The notes below the pieces were generated by a model. It worked only from the letters and a program-made list of their open reading frames with translations, was not told the DNA's origin and did not search any database. Of a stretch of 64,000 nucleotides of DNA, positions 1 to 13,500 are shown in pieces. The position numbers and the translations under genes were made by a program. Numbering within the stretch: position 1 is the stretch's first letter; every line of letters starts with the position of its first letter. This DNA is from Xylaria sp. FL1777 (taxonomy: Eukaryota > Ascomycota > Sordariomycetes > Xylariales > Xylariaceae): assembly GCA_022578965.1 (NCBI GenBank), contig MU400688.1:22245-86244 (forward strand), written 5' to 3'.

Positions 1-3000
1 TGTCATTGTTCTCTGAAAAGAGAAATTACAAAGCCTATTTAGGTATTCGCTATGCGACCTTGATTGCCCGAAACAGCTTTATACATCCGTCTTGATGCAA
101 GTAGCTTTTGCAAACGGCCCACTACGTAGTAGTACGTACAGGGTCCAGGAAATCTTGTTTGAAGCTTCTCTTATATGTACTTGAGATTGTGCGTTCTAGG
201 CGTGATGGACGCTTGAAGATCAGGGGGACCCGCAGAGATGCAAGGCGCACTAACAGCGTACACTTCATTCTCCCGTTGTCCATCATGCACTACATCACTG
301 CTACTGCAATGAAGCTGTGGCTATATGTATGCTATGACTGTAACCTCTCTAGTAAATACACTTGTCCTGATTTGGGGCCTTCTGCTTTAAAGGCCATATA
401 AATACGTGTAGTTGTACGATGCCCAGACACAAGTGGAGTTAATTAGTATGGTTTAGTTCTAGTATACTACGTACATAGTCGTGTATACTGTAGATGCGTT
501 GTACACATACAATATAGTTTTCCCTGGAAGAAAACCCGCATCTTCGAGTTCGTTGTTGAGCGGAGAAGAATGTCCTGTAGCAATGGAACATTTTGCTATT
601 CTCTGCAGCTTTGACCTGCAACCGTACTGCGTAAAGTACCTGCGCACCGCTCGGGGTTAGCCTGGCAATAATCTCGGCCGATTAAGTATATTAATTGTAC
701 CTAATTAGGACTGGTAATCAAGGTTCTCCACAGACACATGCAGGGTATATCTTGTATGACAAGTTGACAACACAATTTGGCGCTGTTCCCTCGTCTCGTC
801 TATCGCACTACGGTATACTGACATCAGATACAATGGGCACTCATTTATCAAGTGGCTCTTGTTGCTGAAGCGAGATGCGCTGTTATTTTGCTTACCGGGT
901 CTCTGCTTTCACGCCAAGGCTTCAAGCAATTTGTAGTATAAACTAATGATGCGTATACTATATACACGTAAATGTATTTCACGCCATACAAGGGTATACC
1001 GTGCGGTTACATCTTGGGTAAGTAATCTATTCAGATATCTGTTCAGTGTAGCCTTCGTTACGCCTCCTATCTTTGGCACATTAGGTGCTGCCTTTATGCG
1101 CAGGGCTCGGGAAATTATGTGGGTTACCCCAAATGGCAAATGTCAAATGTCGTAGCATCTGTGGTGTAAAAATACTTTCGGACCCGAGGCCCGACGGTAT
1201 GACCCTGGTCCTCAGAATGCCGGGTTACTCGGCTTGGCTTATTATACTCCAGGTAAAGGAGATATACCTACCGGTATGCGTACGCATATACAGCTTCGGC
1301 ACAGGTCACAGCATAACCTAGGATAAGGGGTCTAAGGATAGGCACAGTAACAGGGCTGCACAGGGCTTAGTCTTCTCTTCAGGCGCAGTGAAGTACATAC
1401 GCATAAGTGCTGTAGTTTAGTGTACGTCTAAGCGCACACTGTATATCAGGGGAATAGCATGGGCTTTAACAACTGAGAGATTTGTGTCATGATTGGTTGG
1501 TAAATGAAATACTACGGTGTTGCTTTCTGGTCACAGCATCTCCGCATTCGTGTTGCAGGTTTCTCAGGCGAGTTTCTCAATGGTGGAGACTCTGGGTGAA
1601 TATGTCATCGAGAATAGTGTAAAGTAACTAGCCTGTTAGGTATCTAATTAGAGCTATAGATTCGCGATGAAAAAGACACGGGCCATCTAAAATACTCTAC
1701 AAATAACATGTTGTTGGTACGGCGGTCTAGGCTAGGGTGTTTAGCTTAAGCTTATTTTACTTAGTCGTCTTCATTACATGTAGATTCCCAAGCCATTCTG
1801 GCTACTGGCTTATGCTTATCATGTAATGTGGCCTTGTCTATCTGATGAAGTTCAAATAGAGTTGAGAATCCCCATGGTTAACGCGAATTGCGTAAATTTG
1901 TGACTGGTGGATGAGGCGAGGCCGGCAGTTGCTGAACCTTAGAAACCGAACCAAGGGAGTCGCAAACTCTATTCTCATACCGGAGATCTACAGTACCTGG
2001 TTGAGATAGTGGGCATCGACCTGCCAGATCTGCAAGCCTGGGGAGTCTCAGCGAGCCGCTATGAACGCACCTCTGTCTATTTCCACAGCTGCCACTCCTT
2101 GTATCCAGTGGGCGCGCTGGCAATGTGTGTTACCCAAGATTGAAGACGGGCTATGTTGCTTCAATGACACCCGCCTGGGGGCTGGAGGCAGCAGGTGAGG
2201 TACGTAGTCTCACTTGTGTCTGCACGATTCCTAGAAAACTAGGTACTGTGTTATGTAGCTGCTTGCCAGGACCCTGCAGTACAGACTGCCCTGAGGATCT
2301 TCATGTGTCTTCGGTGAATGTCTCTGGTTTTACGCTGAAGACTCAACTCGTCATGTGATAGCTTCAACACCCGTAGTGTAGTGTAGCGTACTGCGTACAG
2401 TACTACGCATGCGCTTCACCAAGTGTTGGGCGCTGATATTTCCCCACGGATGCATGGTAATGAGGGTCCCATCATCGAATGGGAATGTATCCGGCCCAAT
2501 GTTGCTATGTCGGGGGCCGCCCTGCGCTGACTTGGCGAGCTAGGTGTATAATACGCATCGAGTCGGCTTGCACCCCTTTCTAAGCGGCCCTCTCAAAAAT
2601 GGGGTTCCCTGCAGATCCGGTCAAAACATGGCCCACTCTTTTCTTGAAGGGCTCTGTCGCGCTGGCGTGATTTTCTGAGTACTATCTACTGAATATGCTC
2701 TCTACTGCGTATACTAGGTGTGTTACCGAAGACGGTGAAAGAAGGGGAGAGGGATGTTTTTGCGTAGGCTGGTAACGAGGTATATGTCCTGGAGACCAAT
2801 CTGGACCTGTTGGTGTAATTGCATGCCATCCAAGCAACTAGGCAGGTCGATACGAACTCTGAGCGTTTGAAAACATGGCTCTGGGCCCTCTCGGGATTAT
2901 GTACGGCATGTGGGATATTGCTAGTTTGCGCACGCACTGGGTGTTTCTAGCCCGAAAGCGTCGAATTAAGATCTGCTAATTCTCATGACTTCTCGGACCG

Positions 3001-4148
3001 CATGGCATACTCGTACGATTCTCTACTGCTAGGAAGATCTAAGACACATCTAGAACAAACATAGCGAACAAGGCAGTCTCTGAGCCCGGTGGGCTCGTCA
3101 GTTCTGCGTCTGGGCGTAAGACGAATCGCGTGCCGATATCGCGACACCGAGAGCTTGGGCAGAGTGCTAGAAACACGAGGCGCTTGCGAGGTAGAAGTAC
3201 ATAGTAAATGTGACAGAGCCTAAATACAACGCCTCGAGCAGATGATAAGCAGAATCAAGTTTTGACAGCTTACTTGTTGCGAATGACTGCAGTTCGTACC
3301 GGCTTCCACTTTGCTATGTACCAACAAATCCATCAACTAGACGTATTGTAGCTCCGAATACTGGCTAGTATCAAAGCCTTATTTACATAATACATAAATT
3401 ATACATAGTAGTTCGTTGGCCACACCATCAACAATCGAGAGCGAAGTCGTAGGGACGCTCTCCCGCTCCACAAGTTCCGTTGACAGCTTCCATCTGGCTC
3501 GTACCTAGCGCCACACAAACTAGTGGGAGCCTAGGTAGCTGAGGAACCCATGCGTGTGCAAGGAATAGTTTGTAAGTATCTTAACTAGGTACTCTCGGTA
3601 TTCAAAGTGAGTGTGGGATCAAAACTTGAGCTGGGTTCAAAGCCAGCCACATACAGTACTAATAGTGGAATATACCTAGTTAGGTCACTACTAATATCAA
3701 AAGGCTATACTTTGGCAAGCCTCTTATCCAAGCATCAACTTTCCACCAGTACACGTACTTTCAAGTTTCAACAGTATTATTATTTGGTCTTTATAGCATG
3801 TTATGATAATGAATAGGAGTGCATGGGTAATAGTGCGCGAAACAGAACGACCGCCGTGGGGTATCTTTCTTCCAGAACAATGCATTCCAACCTCCGGTTA
3901 AGCGGACAATAACTATTAGAATGTAGATCTCCTTTACCTTTTGTATACTTCAATCTTCGTATATTAATCCCAATTCCATTAAATGATCAAGCAGTCGTCT
4001 CTCGAGCCGTGCCAAAAATTTTGAGAGGGGCGGTTTTCTGGCCTGTCCCACGATTGACCGCTCATTGCCAGCCGGATACTTGCGCTTTTGTGCTTGGGAT
4101 TGGCCATCACATTAATCCGCCTGCAGATATTAGCTCAGGACTTTAGCC
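1..4148. other. Gene-free stretch, no recognised coding sequence
   Basis: Only short open frames occur on either strand, none longer than about 100 codons and none resembling a known family. Stop codons are dense. The stretch carries several TAC/GTA-rich words, among them three copies of TACTGCGTA (625-633, 2389-2397, 2703-2711) and a TAGTGTAC at 1418-1425. No transposase, reverse transcriptase, tRNA or rRNA signature was recognised. It may be old, mutated intergenic or transposon-derived DNA, but that is inference. Confidence 0.5.
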
Positions 4149-5879
4149 TTACTCGGATTTTGTGGTAACTCCATTGAAGACGTCGCCATATCCGCCTTTT
4201 AAACTGTCAGGCGGCATATTCCCCGTTAGGGGCGTATTCATCCCGTGCTCATGCAGGGTGCTGTGATCGAACGCATTGGACAAGCCGTGGTGATACGTGG
4301 GTGTGTTGTACGAAAGCTGGCGATGTTGCGGCGGCGCAGAGGCTTGCGATGCTGTTGCATATATATTTACCCCCATTGGAGACGTTGCACTAGCTGGATG
4401 AGCGTGTGGTCGTGGCGACGAGTCTGCCAAGCGAGGGGTGCTCATTGCGCTCTGTGTGTGACCTCCAACGGGCGCAAGATTCAACGGTTGCGCGCTGCTA
4501 TTCTGACCTAGACTCGTCCCGTATAAATAGGCCATGGAGGAGTTCTGTGATCCAGTGCTACCGAAGGGGGATTGGTGTACGGATGAGGGAGTCACCGGTG
4601 ATTGGCGCTCCCCCACCGGTGAATGGAACATATTTGAGCCAGTGTGGAGTGAGGAGAAATGGGTATCGAGCCTTGTGGTTGGCGGTGGCATCTGAGGAGC
4701 ACCCATGGATGCAGAGGTGGGCGGTCCAGTGCCGATCGAGCCCATGGAACCATGGTTCGCAAAGGACGAGCTGGTAGCTGGTTGATATGAACCCCAAGAA
4801 CGCGTCTCGAGCCCGTTCTCCGATGTCTGCAACGCTCCAGACCCGGCTCTATGTCGTTTATTTGCCGGCTCGTTCGCAAACATCTCTCCTTCATAATACT
4901 GATCAGTAGAATCTAATGACGACCTATGCTGTGTTGAAGGTCTCCGGCTCTGTGCGGGTGATTCTATGGCCATTCTCTTCCGGTCGAACTTCTCGATGGC
5001 CTTGTCGTTTGTCCGTTTTCGATTGAGGCTTAACCGGGAATCCTTTCTCACCCGAAGCCGGACGCCCTGATCACTAAAGGACCGGGTTAGGAACGTAGAC
5101 TCGTTTTTCTGTTGTTTTGGGAAATTCTTCTGCGAGTAGACCCGAAAAGGATTACTGGTTACCGAGGTCACAGTGACCAGCGAATCAGGGTCCGAGCTGA
5201 CGCCAAACTCCATCTGCAGCAGATCGAATCGGAGGCAATAATTCCCTTCATGCCGAATTGTCAGGTCGCCGAACACGAAAAAGGCGCCTTCTTGATCGCC
5301 GGGATCTTTTAGTCTGTGTAACGACGATACCATTGTACCCGACATCAAGTTTGCTGGTGGCATTGCATCAGGGCCATGATCTTGGCCCGGGCCATACTCC
5401 AGATATGCGACAACAATAAGGTATGGGCCTAGCATCAAATTAGAGTCGAGTAGATTTCCCAAGATAATGCATCATCTTACTTTGTTTGTATACACCGTCA
5501 GGATCCTGATCTGTCGCCACTTCCAACTTCAAAATGGGAGGAGGATCTACCGGTCTTCGATCTTTTGTTATTTGCACGATCAGACAATAGTTCTCGGCTA
5601 GTATATCGTTGGTGACGCTTACCTTTGTCCTTCCCATTTGCGGCCTTTGCATGTAATGGTTGCTGCATGAATGAAAGCGTATATTTTTCCAATCTAATTC
5701 CTCGTCAGATAAACGTCATGCCATCTTGGAGCTGGTGGAGACCGGGATATGACGTACTGTTTGCTGCTTGATTCTTGTGGATGTGCCTGCGCTTGAGAGG
5801 TGGGTAAACTCGGCATTCCCGAGTTCATCATTGGCACATAATGTGGAAGATGCGCCCACGGAGACTGCTGGTACGCCAT
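4149..5879 (-). CDS. vosA: Velvet-domain developmental regulator, VosA type
   Basis: This is a fungal velvet-family transcription regulator; VosA proteins control spore maturation, trehalose content and repression of asexual development in Aspergillus, usually as a nuclear dimer with VelB. I read four exons: 5879-5758, 5693-5623, 5561-5481 and 5428-4149, giving 517 residues in frame (1554 nt). The introns are 64, 61 and 52 nt with GTACGT/GTAAGC/GTAAGA donors. The velvet domain lies at about residues 40-200: KYTLSFMQQP, DRRPVDPPPI, KQSPYLIVVAYL, SGTMVSSLHRLKD, FFVFGDLTIRHEG and TFLTRSFSDQGVRLRVRKD are the diagnostic blocks and fit VosA better than VelB or VelC. The long C-terminal tail is Ser/Pro/Gln-rich and probably disordered, with basic clusters (NRKRTND, NKRHRAG) that may be nuclear localisation signals. 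The start is the first ATG in the exon that splices in frame to the domain. No other velvet gene is in the window. The family call is strong; the first exon is less certain. Confidence 0.88.
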
Positions 5880-7549
5880 TTTGTAGACTACCCCTGAGTA
5901 GATACCGCAGGAAAGTATGAAACTGAAAAAGCGAGATATATATATAACGTCGGGACAATCTGTCCAGGAAAATAGAGGTTTAGATGACGCAAACGTGTCC
6001 CCCTCGCCGCCTAAATTTCCTCTATAGTGTAGGGGAGATTTGTCGCTTATAACGAAAATTTTCGAATAGAAGCGCGAGTAGACTTGGCCAAAGAGGAACG
6101 AGAACTCTTTTCTATCAAAATGTCGATGATCCACCGTTTGAGATGAGCCAGACCGCTCTCCTGTTTCTGATCCGTCGCTCTGTGATTCTATGAGGCAATC
6201 CCATCGAAGACTAGAGGTGCCGAAGGCCAAGCGAGAACCAAAGCTAAGTCAAGAGGAGGTGTCCTAAAAGACACAGGTCCGACTGCTGGCTACAAGAGAT
6301 GGATGATCAGAGTCCTCACTGATGGGGGAGAAACTTGGTTGAGGTTTGGATGAATTCGTAGCACTGAGACAAACCCCCGCAAGGCGTAGGCGTAGGCTAG
6401 CCTCGCGCGACCCTTTATCTTCCCTCCTGTGTAGCTAAAATTCGGTATTATATATTGTGTCAGATCGCACGTTGGTTGTCCTCTGCCCTTGAACGGTTTT
6501 ATTTTGTGGTTGATAGATGAGCTTTGATAATTGTTGCGACCACCGGTGTAGGTCGGGAACTAGGTAGCGTCCGTTCTACGATCGTATCCCAAACTCGAAG
6601 TCAACTATAAGCGTATCAAACCCATTGGCTGAATGTCAGTAAATTCTTGCTCTTTCAGCCCGAATCAGAGAGTATATTGGTCTCTGGAAGACTTTGCGGC
6701 CTATTCGGGATCGACACCCCAATCCTCAAAAAAACCGAGCAATGATGCTGAACTGACGCTCGATTTTCGTCGCTTGTTGAATTCCGTTTCACGATCGTAC
6801 AGGCATCCGTTTCCGAGTCGCTTCTTGCTCCCTTGGGATAAACCCTCGTTCCCCCCTCTAGGCTTGACTTGTATGGGCGCAGTTTAGACTGGTTTTGTGG
6901 TAGTCAGAGGGGAAAGGCTGGGCGATTTGGCAAGTGTTGTCTCAGGATAGTCACAAATCGATGGTTTCGATTCCAAGGCTACAAACGCGGAGTGCCGCAA
7001 AATATCGGACAAAGTCCCCGAGGACGAGTGCTTAGAGTAGTGCTTGGCTGGAGGCAGAACCAGGGCGTTGGGATTCTGGTGCTACTACACGCGAGCCCTG
7101 TTCCGGTCAGATACTGTATTTGTTGCTACGGCTCTTGCGGCCCCCCTTGGCGGCGGTCTATCTCCGCAAGCAAGTAAGCTGAACCGATCGCAATTGTCTT
7201 CGTAACGATATATCGCTGCGTTGATGTAAATACGTCGAAGTGGACAACGCCGTAGCACGAGATAGATACAAGAGCTGGCTTTCCAAGCGGGTGGAGAAGT
7301 TATGTCAGTCTCCTACGCTGTCATGGGTGTCTAGGTCGGTACTTGTAGTGGGTGATGAATGTCCTAGTCTGGGGAGGCATGACAGAAGCATACATAGTAC
7401 GGAAACTGTTAATGGTCTGACCACAGCTATAGCTTCAAAGAATAAGTTCCAACACAAATCCCAAGGTGATAAGAACGCGAATTAACCAGGTCTAGGCGAA
7501 CATACTCACGGGGCATGTCACTCGACCGTCAAGGGTCAGTTCTGGGAGT

Positions 7550-7563
7550 CCAGTGTACACTGG
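7550..7563. repeat. Perfect 14-bp palindrome
   Basis: The sequence CCAGTGTACACTGG is its own reverse complement. It lies in gene-free DNA. It could bind a dimeric factor or simply be a member of the TAC/GTA-rich word family of this window; no function can be assigned. Confidence 0.6.
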
Positions 7564-10500
7564 TTGGCAAGGTAGAGTACCCTAGTCCCCATCTATGTCG
7601 GTACAGATCTTGTACCTGCAATACTCTACTCGTGGACAGGTCGATAGTCACTACTTGGCGTCGATCACTCATGTCATGGTATGGTGGGATGCGTGGTAGA
7701 CATACATTAATGGACAGGGATTAGACGGCACGAGTACCTGACAACGCCGTACCTCTAGGCCGGCCGCTTATGGACGTCTGGACTGTCAAGAAGAAGAGAC
7801 AGGGGTGTGATTTTATCATCCAGAGTACAGCAGGACCTTTTACGAGGTGTAGGTACATGGGATTTGGCTCTGTTTGTCTGTGCGGCGGAAGTCGAGCAGT
7901 TCATGCTCTCCGCGTCATACTCTTCTTACAAGTCCTCAAAAGGAACGCAATCATCGACATTGTCACGCGTAAGAACACTAACATCCGAACCCTTGCTCCG
8001 GAACGGCAGTGCTAACACGGGAAGACCCATCCCAGCCAGACACGGACATGAATTGGGATGCGACTGATGGAGCCGTCATTAGCGCTGAAAGGAGTTGTGT
8101 AAACTATAACTTGAACATGCAGGCAAACGACATACGCATATTGAGTAGGTACACTGGAGGTATCACGACAATAGCGACAATAGCAGTACTGTGTACAAAT
8201 GAACCTGGGGCAGGGCCAGGTAGCAGATAGGAAATGCCTATCACACTATTACACGTGAGAAATATTCGAGCATATGCAGGCTAGGGCAGCTTGCGTTCGT
8301 CGAGCAGAATAATGGGGCATGATGGAGCCAAACTGCAACATCAACAGCAAAAATTTCAGGCCGCTCTGGGGTTAATTATGGCATGGAGAGGCTGGGCGCC
8401 ACCTACTGTAGTCTAGCGACTGATTTACGACGCTGTAGAGGTACACTAATATAACTTATTAGTGACTACCGTATAAATGTGGAATTCGTCGGTTGACAAG
8501 ATAAATAAAGCCTGTCAAAATAGCATGATTTGCACAGTTCGTCACAGTAAAATAGCCCACTGTCCATGATCAACACCGCCGACATTTCATGGTAGGGGTT
8601 GGAATTTGGACTTCGGGCGACGAATGAGAGGTGTATCTCAATGCAGGGGCCTGTCAATCGATGGGGCCGAAGCCGCCGCCCACTCATGTGAGCTCGTGAT
8701 TCTTCCTGCGAAGACAAATCCTAGGAGCTCTGGCACCTAGATCGGAACAAGTCTTGAAAGTTCTCTATGCACTATTCCTGCAGCTATCGGGGAGAAAGGC
8801 CACGCCCAAGACAGGGCGGAGGCGATAGCTTCGCAATGGTCCATGTCTCAGAGGACAACAAGCTAATGAGTGGGTTGTCAACTCGAACTCGGCGGCTGGG
8901 GACGATCGGGGGACCGGGAACCTTGCACCGCTGTCATTTCACTTTGACAGGTGTGTCGTTCCTGGTCTCGGCGAAGGGCTCTCTCCTGGGGTATTCTCTA
9001 ACTTTATGGGATCATGTATCTCCGAAGGGTTGTAACGCTTCAGGTCCACCGGGCTGTTAGCCCACAGAACAACCCTGATGTGGCTCAAGAGAGAGAGAGG
9101 GAGGCGGCTGGCGAGTTGAGACTGGTACGCCGCGACCACGAGATGGGTACAGATATGCGAATCTCATCCTGCCTACTAGTGACATCTAGACTAGTCGTCA
9201 CCACGATCTGTGACATTGCAGAGCAAGCCGTTTGGCATAGCTAGTGTACGGCAAGCGGCAAACGTCCGGGGCAGGTTGACTAGATGCGGCTAGTCGCTTT
9301 CTCATGATCGAAAAGGTGAACGACTTACTTACTTACAGTGCCATAGCTAGCTTTATCAACCTGCCAAATAAGGACATCCATCCACTATGAAGCAGAGCCG
9401 CAGACTACCAAAAGAACCAATTCTGTAAACACAAGTAGCGTCGTTCGTCCAAGACAGGTAATGGCAACAGGCCTGTGCCGTCAATATGACCGCATACAGC
9501 ATGTTCGCTGCTACAGTGGTATGTTGGAGGAGAACAACACAGACTCTGAAGTGTAGCCAATTCCCCATGCATACGCTAGCATATGCTACACAAGGACACA
9601 TGACATGACAGCGCCAGGGGTTCTCGGAACGTCCCTGCCAGTGGGGTGTATTCCGAAATCATGTACACAGTCATGTCGTGGTGTACACGATGTACACTAC
9701 GTATCTGTGCACCACACAGCTGCAAAAGGGTGTGCTCCGGCATAGCCACAGTGGAATTGCATATGGCCCAAGCAAGGATTACCGGCAGCGATGACGGATA
9801 CTCAGGCGAAACTCCCTGGGACTCACTAAGAACCATTACCAGAGCCTGTCATGCCAGGCGGAGACGGTGGAGAGAATGATAGCTTCCAGGAGAACGGGAT
9901 ACACTGTTGATGGAGGCAGGGACAATAAGAACGAGTATACTACACACCAAGTACACTAGGAGCCTTAAGGCATGATGGGACGAAAAGCTTCCGTAGTGTA
10001 AGTGTAAGATCTGCCGCATATACCCGCAGTAATGTAGAGCACGTGAACTAACCCCAAGACAGGTAGCGTCTTTCCTCTCGAGATACTTAAAGGTACCCAG
10101 GAGAGATGCAGTATACACATGCTCTATATTGTTGCCGACATATTCTTACTGCGTACTGTGTTCTCTCCGACTTGGAATCCGGTCACAGTGCAGTTACTTA
10201 CAAATTCATAAACCACATGTGCCCTCGTACTTTATTCAGGTAAAAAGTAGCTTAAATGCCTCTTTACAGGAGCTCATACGTAGGTATTAACCTATTGGCC
10301 CGAGCCGATTCGGCATATCGTTCTCTTTCATCCGTTCTGATCACCGTTTTATTAACAAACCCGCCTGCCTTCAATGCATTGATCTGCCTACTTTCAAGTT
10401 GGGGGTTTTCGCAGATACTCTAGAGTTTATCATCATACGGAGAAAAAAAGAAGATAGATAAAAAAAAACATATCGGGTAGGTATCATTTGTAAGGCAGCA

Positions 10501-13500
10501 ACGAATACTACATAATCTGTTTAAGATTCTCGTCTTCGTGCTCGTTCAGGACCGTTCCCAGGTTCATGAATTCAGACGGGATCGACGTCTACTCTAACCT
10601 ATCATTTCTTATTACTACCCATGATGCATAAAGATGTGCCTGGAGACCCCTTTCGGACCGACGGTTCAGATGTTTCGACAGACTTCCTGGTAAGGCAATC
10701 TGATATTGATTGATGGTTGTTGATAACCTGTCTGCCCAGCATCTCGGTCAAGCGGTCTCGATCCTCAGCCATGCATGCATCACTCAGCATGCGTTCGCTT
10801 CCAACACAAGCACCCGGGTGTTACCCCTCGGTGGGTGGATCGGTTCCAGTCAAGTACAGCACCATAACGATCCCTATTCCGTGGAGCCGTTCAACCGTTG
10901 ACCAGGTCTTTCGATGATCAATATCTTATGAGGTGTTCTAGTCGACCCTGGGTATTGACCTGGGTGTTCTTGACCTCATTTGTCCAGTTCATCCCATCAT
11001 TCTTAATCTCACCACTATCGGAATCTGACTGCCCTCTCTCACAACCGGTGTTGTCGGCAGCATACCGGCTATGCTGCCGACAAAGATCTCAATGCGTTAG
11101 TGTGACCGTTACCTATATTCTTAGGTGATATACCTACCTAGGCAGGCTAGGAGCCAATTCCCGAGCCGCTAAAGTCAGTGTACAGTTCCCAAGAAAGGGC
11201 TTGTCGTGAACAAGTCAGGTTCACCATTTTCAACCATAAGTGCCAACTATATTATCTATCCTATAGTTATAGCAGTGCCCGTTACTAGATAGTTACCCCT
11301 CATTAGATTGAATCTCTAAGACTGAAACTACATTTCCCCAACCGTCTTGGCAGTAGAGGACCAGCATTCCTCTGAAATGCGTAGGAGTTGTGAACTAGCA
11401 TGCATCGTCCAAAAGAAAGCTTATTTGCACCAAAAAAAACCGGTATGCTTTGGTCTACGTGTTCTCCTCATACGAGAACATGGAACACTCGTCAGACGCC
11501 GCTCTTAAACCCGTCTCGCCTACAATACCTGTGTCAGTTTAAATTGTCCCCATGTAACCCGCCCGCATCAGATTCGGCAGAAGCTGAGCAAAAATCTCCG
11601 AAGGTTGTTTTCGGCGAGTGGATTTATGCAAACGCACAGGCCTCATTTTGTCTCGATAAGTATATTCTTAGGTTACCAGTTGTTACCTACACTAGCGCTG
11701 ACAATTACATGCGCAGAAGATAAGACCTCGAAACTCTTAGGAGGGTGTCTTGGAAGGACACGAAACTCGTGATGATATGGGAAGCTCGTCCCAAAAGTGC
11801 GGAAGCCTATACTCCTACATACATACACTCAAACTTGAGCATTGTGTATGTACATGGGTGTACTACACTACAGAGTAAACGTGCGATCAGACCCAATATC
11901 CATCTCGCTTATGGGATCTCATTTCAGGCCAATCGGCGCGCTGCAGCTACTGTGACGAGAGCGTTGCTTCTTGCCTGGGATCCCCGTCTCCTTAACCCGG
12001 CTCATGCAAGATACTATCTAACAGTAACAATTTCCCGTCAACTAGTGCGCACAAGGTGACCCCTACCCCGGACCAGTGCTCTCCAGCAACTCCCGAAGAC
12101 GCCCAATATTGTGATCAAAGGAGTAACAGCAAAAAGCGGTGTATCTTACTGCGTACACTTGATGACGCGAGTACCTACTGTACTCAGTAGTAGGTCTTTA
12201 AATTTCGATATTTATACTAGTCTTTACAATAAATCAATACAACTCAACGCCCTCCCCGCCTAGAATGGGGAGTTATTTCAGAGAAGCGCCATTTTCCCCT
12301 GTCAATGCCACCTGAGAACTTGGTCCGGCTTCTCCCCTCATATCATACCGCGTCAGCCTGAGCGGCTTGCGTAGTTTTAGCCTTTTGGGAAATTTGTAAC
12401 AAATGACAATCATCAGGGACCCTGCACCGAGGTAGGTGGTAATAGACGCTATCTAGTTATTGTGCAAAGGCTCTAAAAGTACTTCCGTGGACTAATTTCC
12501 AGTGACTTACATGCGTATCTTGTGGTGAAGTGTACCTTGTGACGAGAATGTCTAGCGAGACATGGTATAGACCACCACCGCTTTACACGTGTAAAGCTCG
12601 TCATTGATGCAACGCTTCATTTTCAGATTCCTTATCTCTGGCATACTTGATACTCGGGCAAATTTCATTCACACCCCCCTGTACTCCTAATTCTCGCAAT
12701 TTTAGCCCTTCGGAAGCTACTTGGAGATTTAGACTTTCGCTGGTAGAACCAATTACTATCAAAGCATTCCAAATAGGTACCGGTAGTTGAGGAATAAAGG
12801 TATACGTAGTAGTGTACCGGTATTGTAGAGTGATGCTTACGGTTAGCTTTGTCAGATATGTATGAGCTGAACAACTTCATAATATCTATCGATGGCACAA
12901 TACATAAGAACTACCGTTGTCTTCTTGTCTTGATAATAAAGCAAAAAGGAGCGCTGCGTGTTATTGTGTTAGAAGTTATGGGTTGACGAACTTAGAATAT
13001 CCATTCCTAGATTGACCTTCCATGGGTACTAACTATTCGTCATGTATTAGGTATGCTGTACTGGTATAGTACTGGCTCTATAGCTACGACAGCTGGTATA
13101 CCACCCAAAGCTTTTAAGAAATAAGCTTCAACATTCGATCTCGATTATGACCCAGACCCAACCTCCTGTCTCCCTCGGTACAATGTATAGTGCCTCGCTA
13201 TTTCATGGGGTACATTGATATTTTGAACATGTGGATTATGATTATTGACTCTAAACTTTTGTTCCTTTCCAGATAACGACGTTGCGTTCATGGTCTTGCC
13301 CTAAAACCTTGTATGCCCTCCTATACAACACACACATTGACAAAGATTTGGCCAAGGAATGAAAGAATATATGGATTTTGCAGGTAATGGTATGTTGCGT
13401 GTGGGTTATTCTGTTCTCAGTTGTATTTTCCTTATCTATTTAACTAGTTACTAAGGATACAGTCAACTATCAGGAATACTACTTTGCTGGGGTAGCTCAG

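Noticed and set aside
5694..6230. 178-codon frame upstream of and overlapping vosA exon 1
   Set aside because: It is the in-frame extension of exon 1 through the 5' region; only the part from 5879 splices to the velvet domain.
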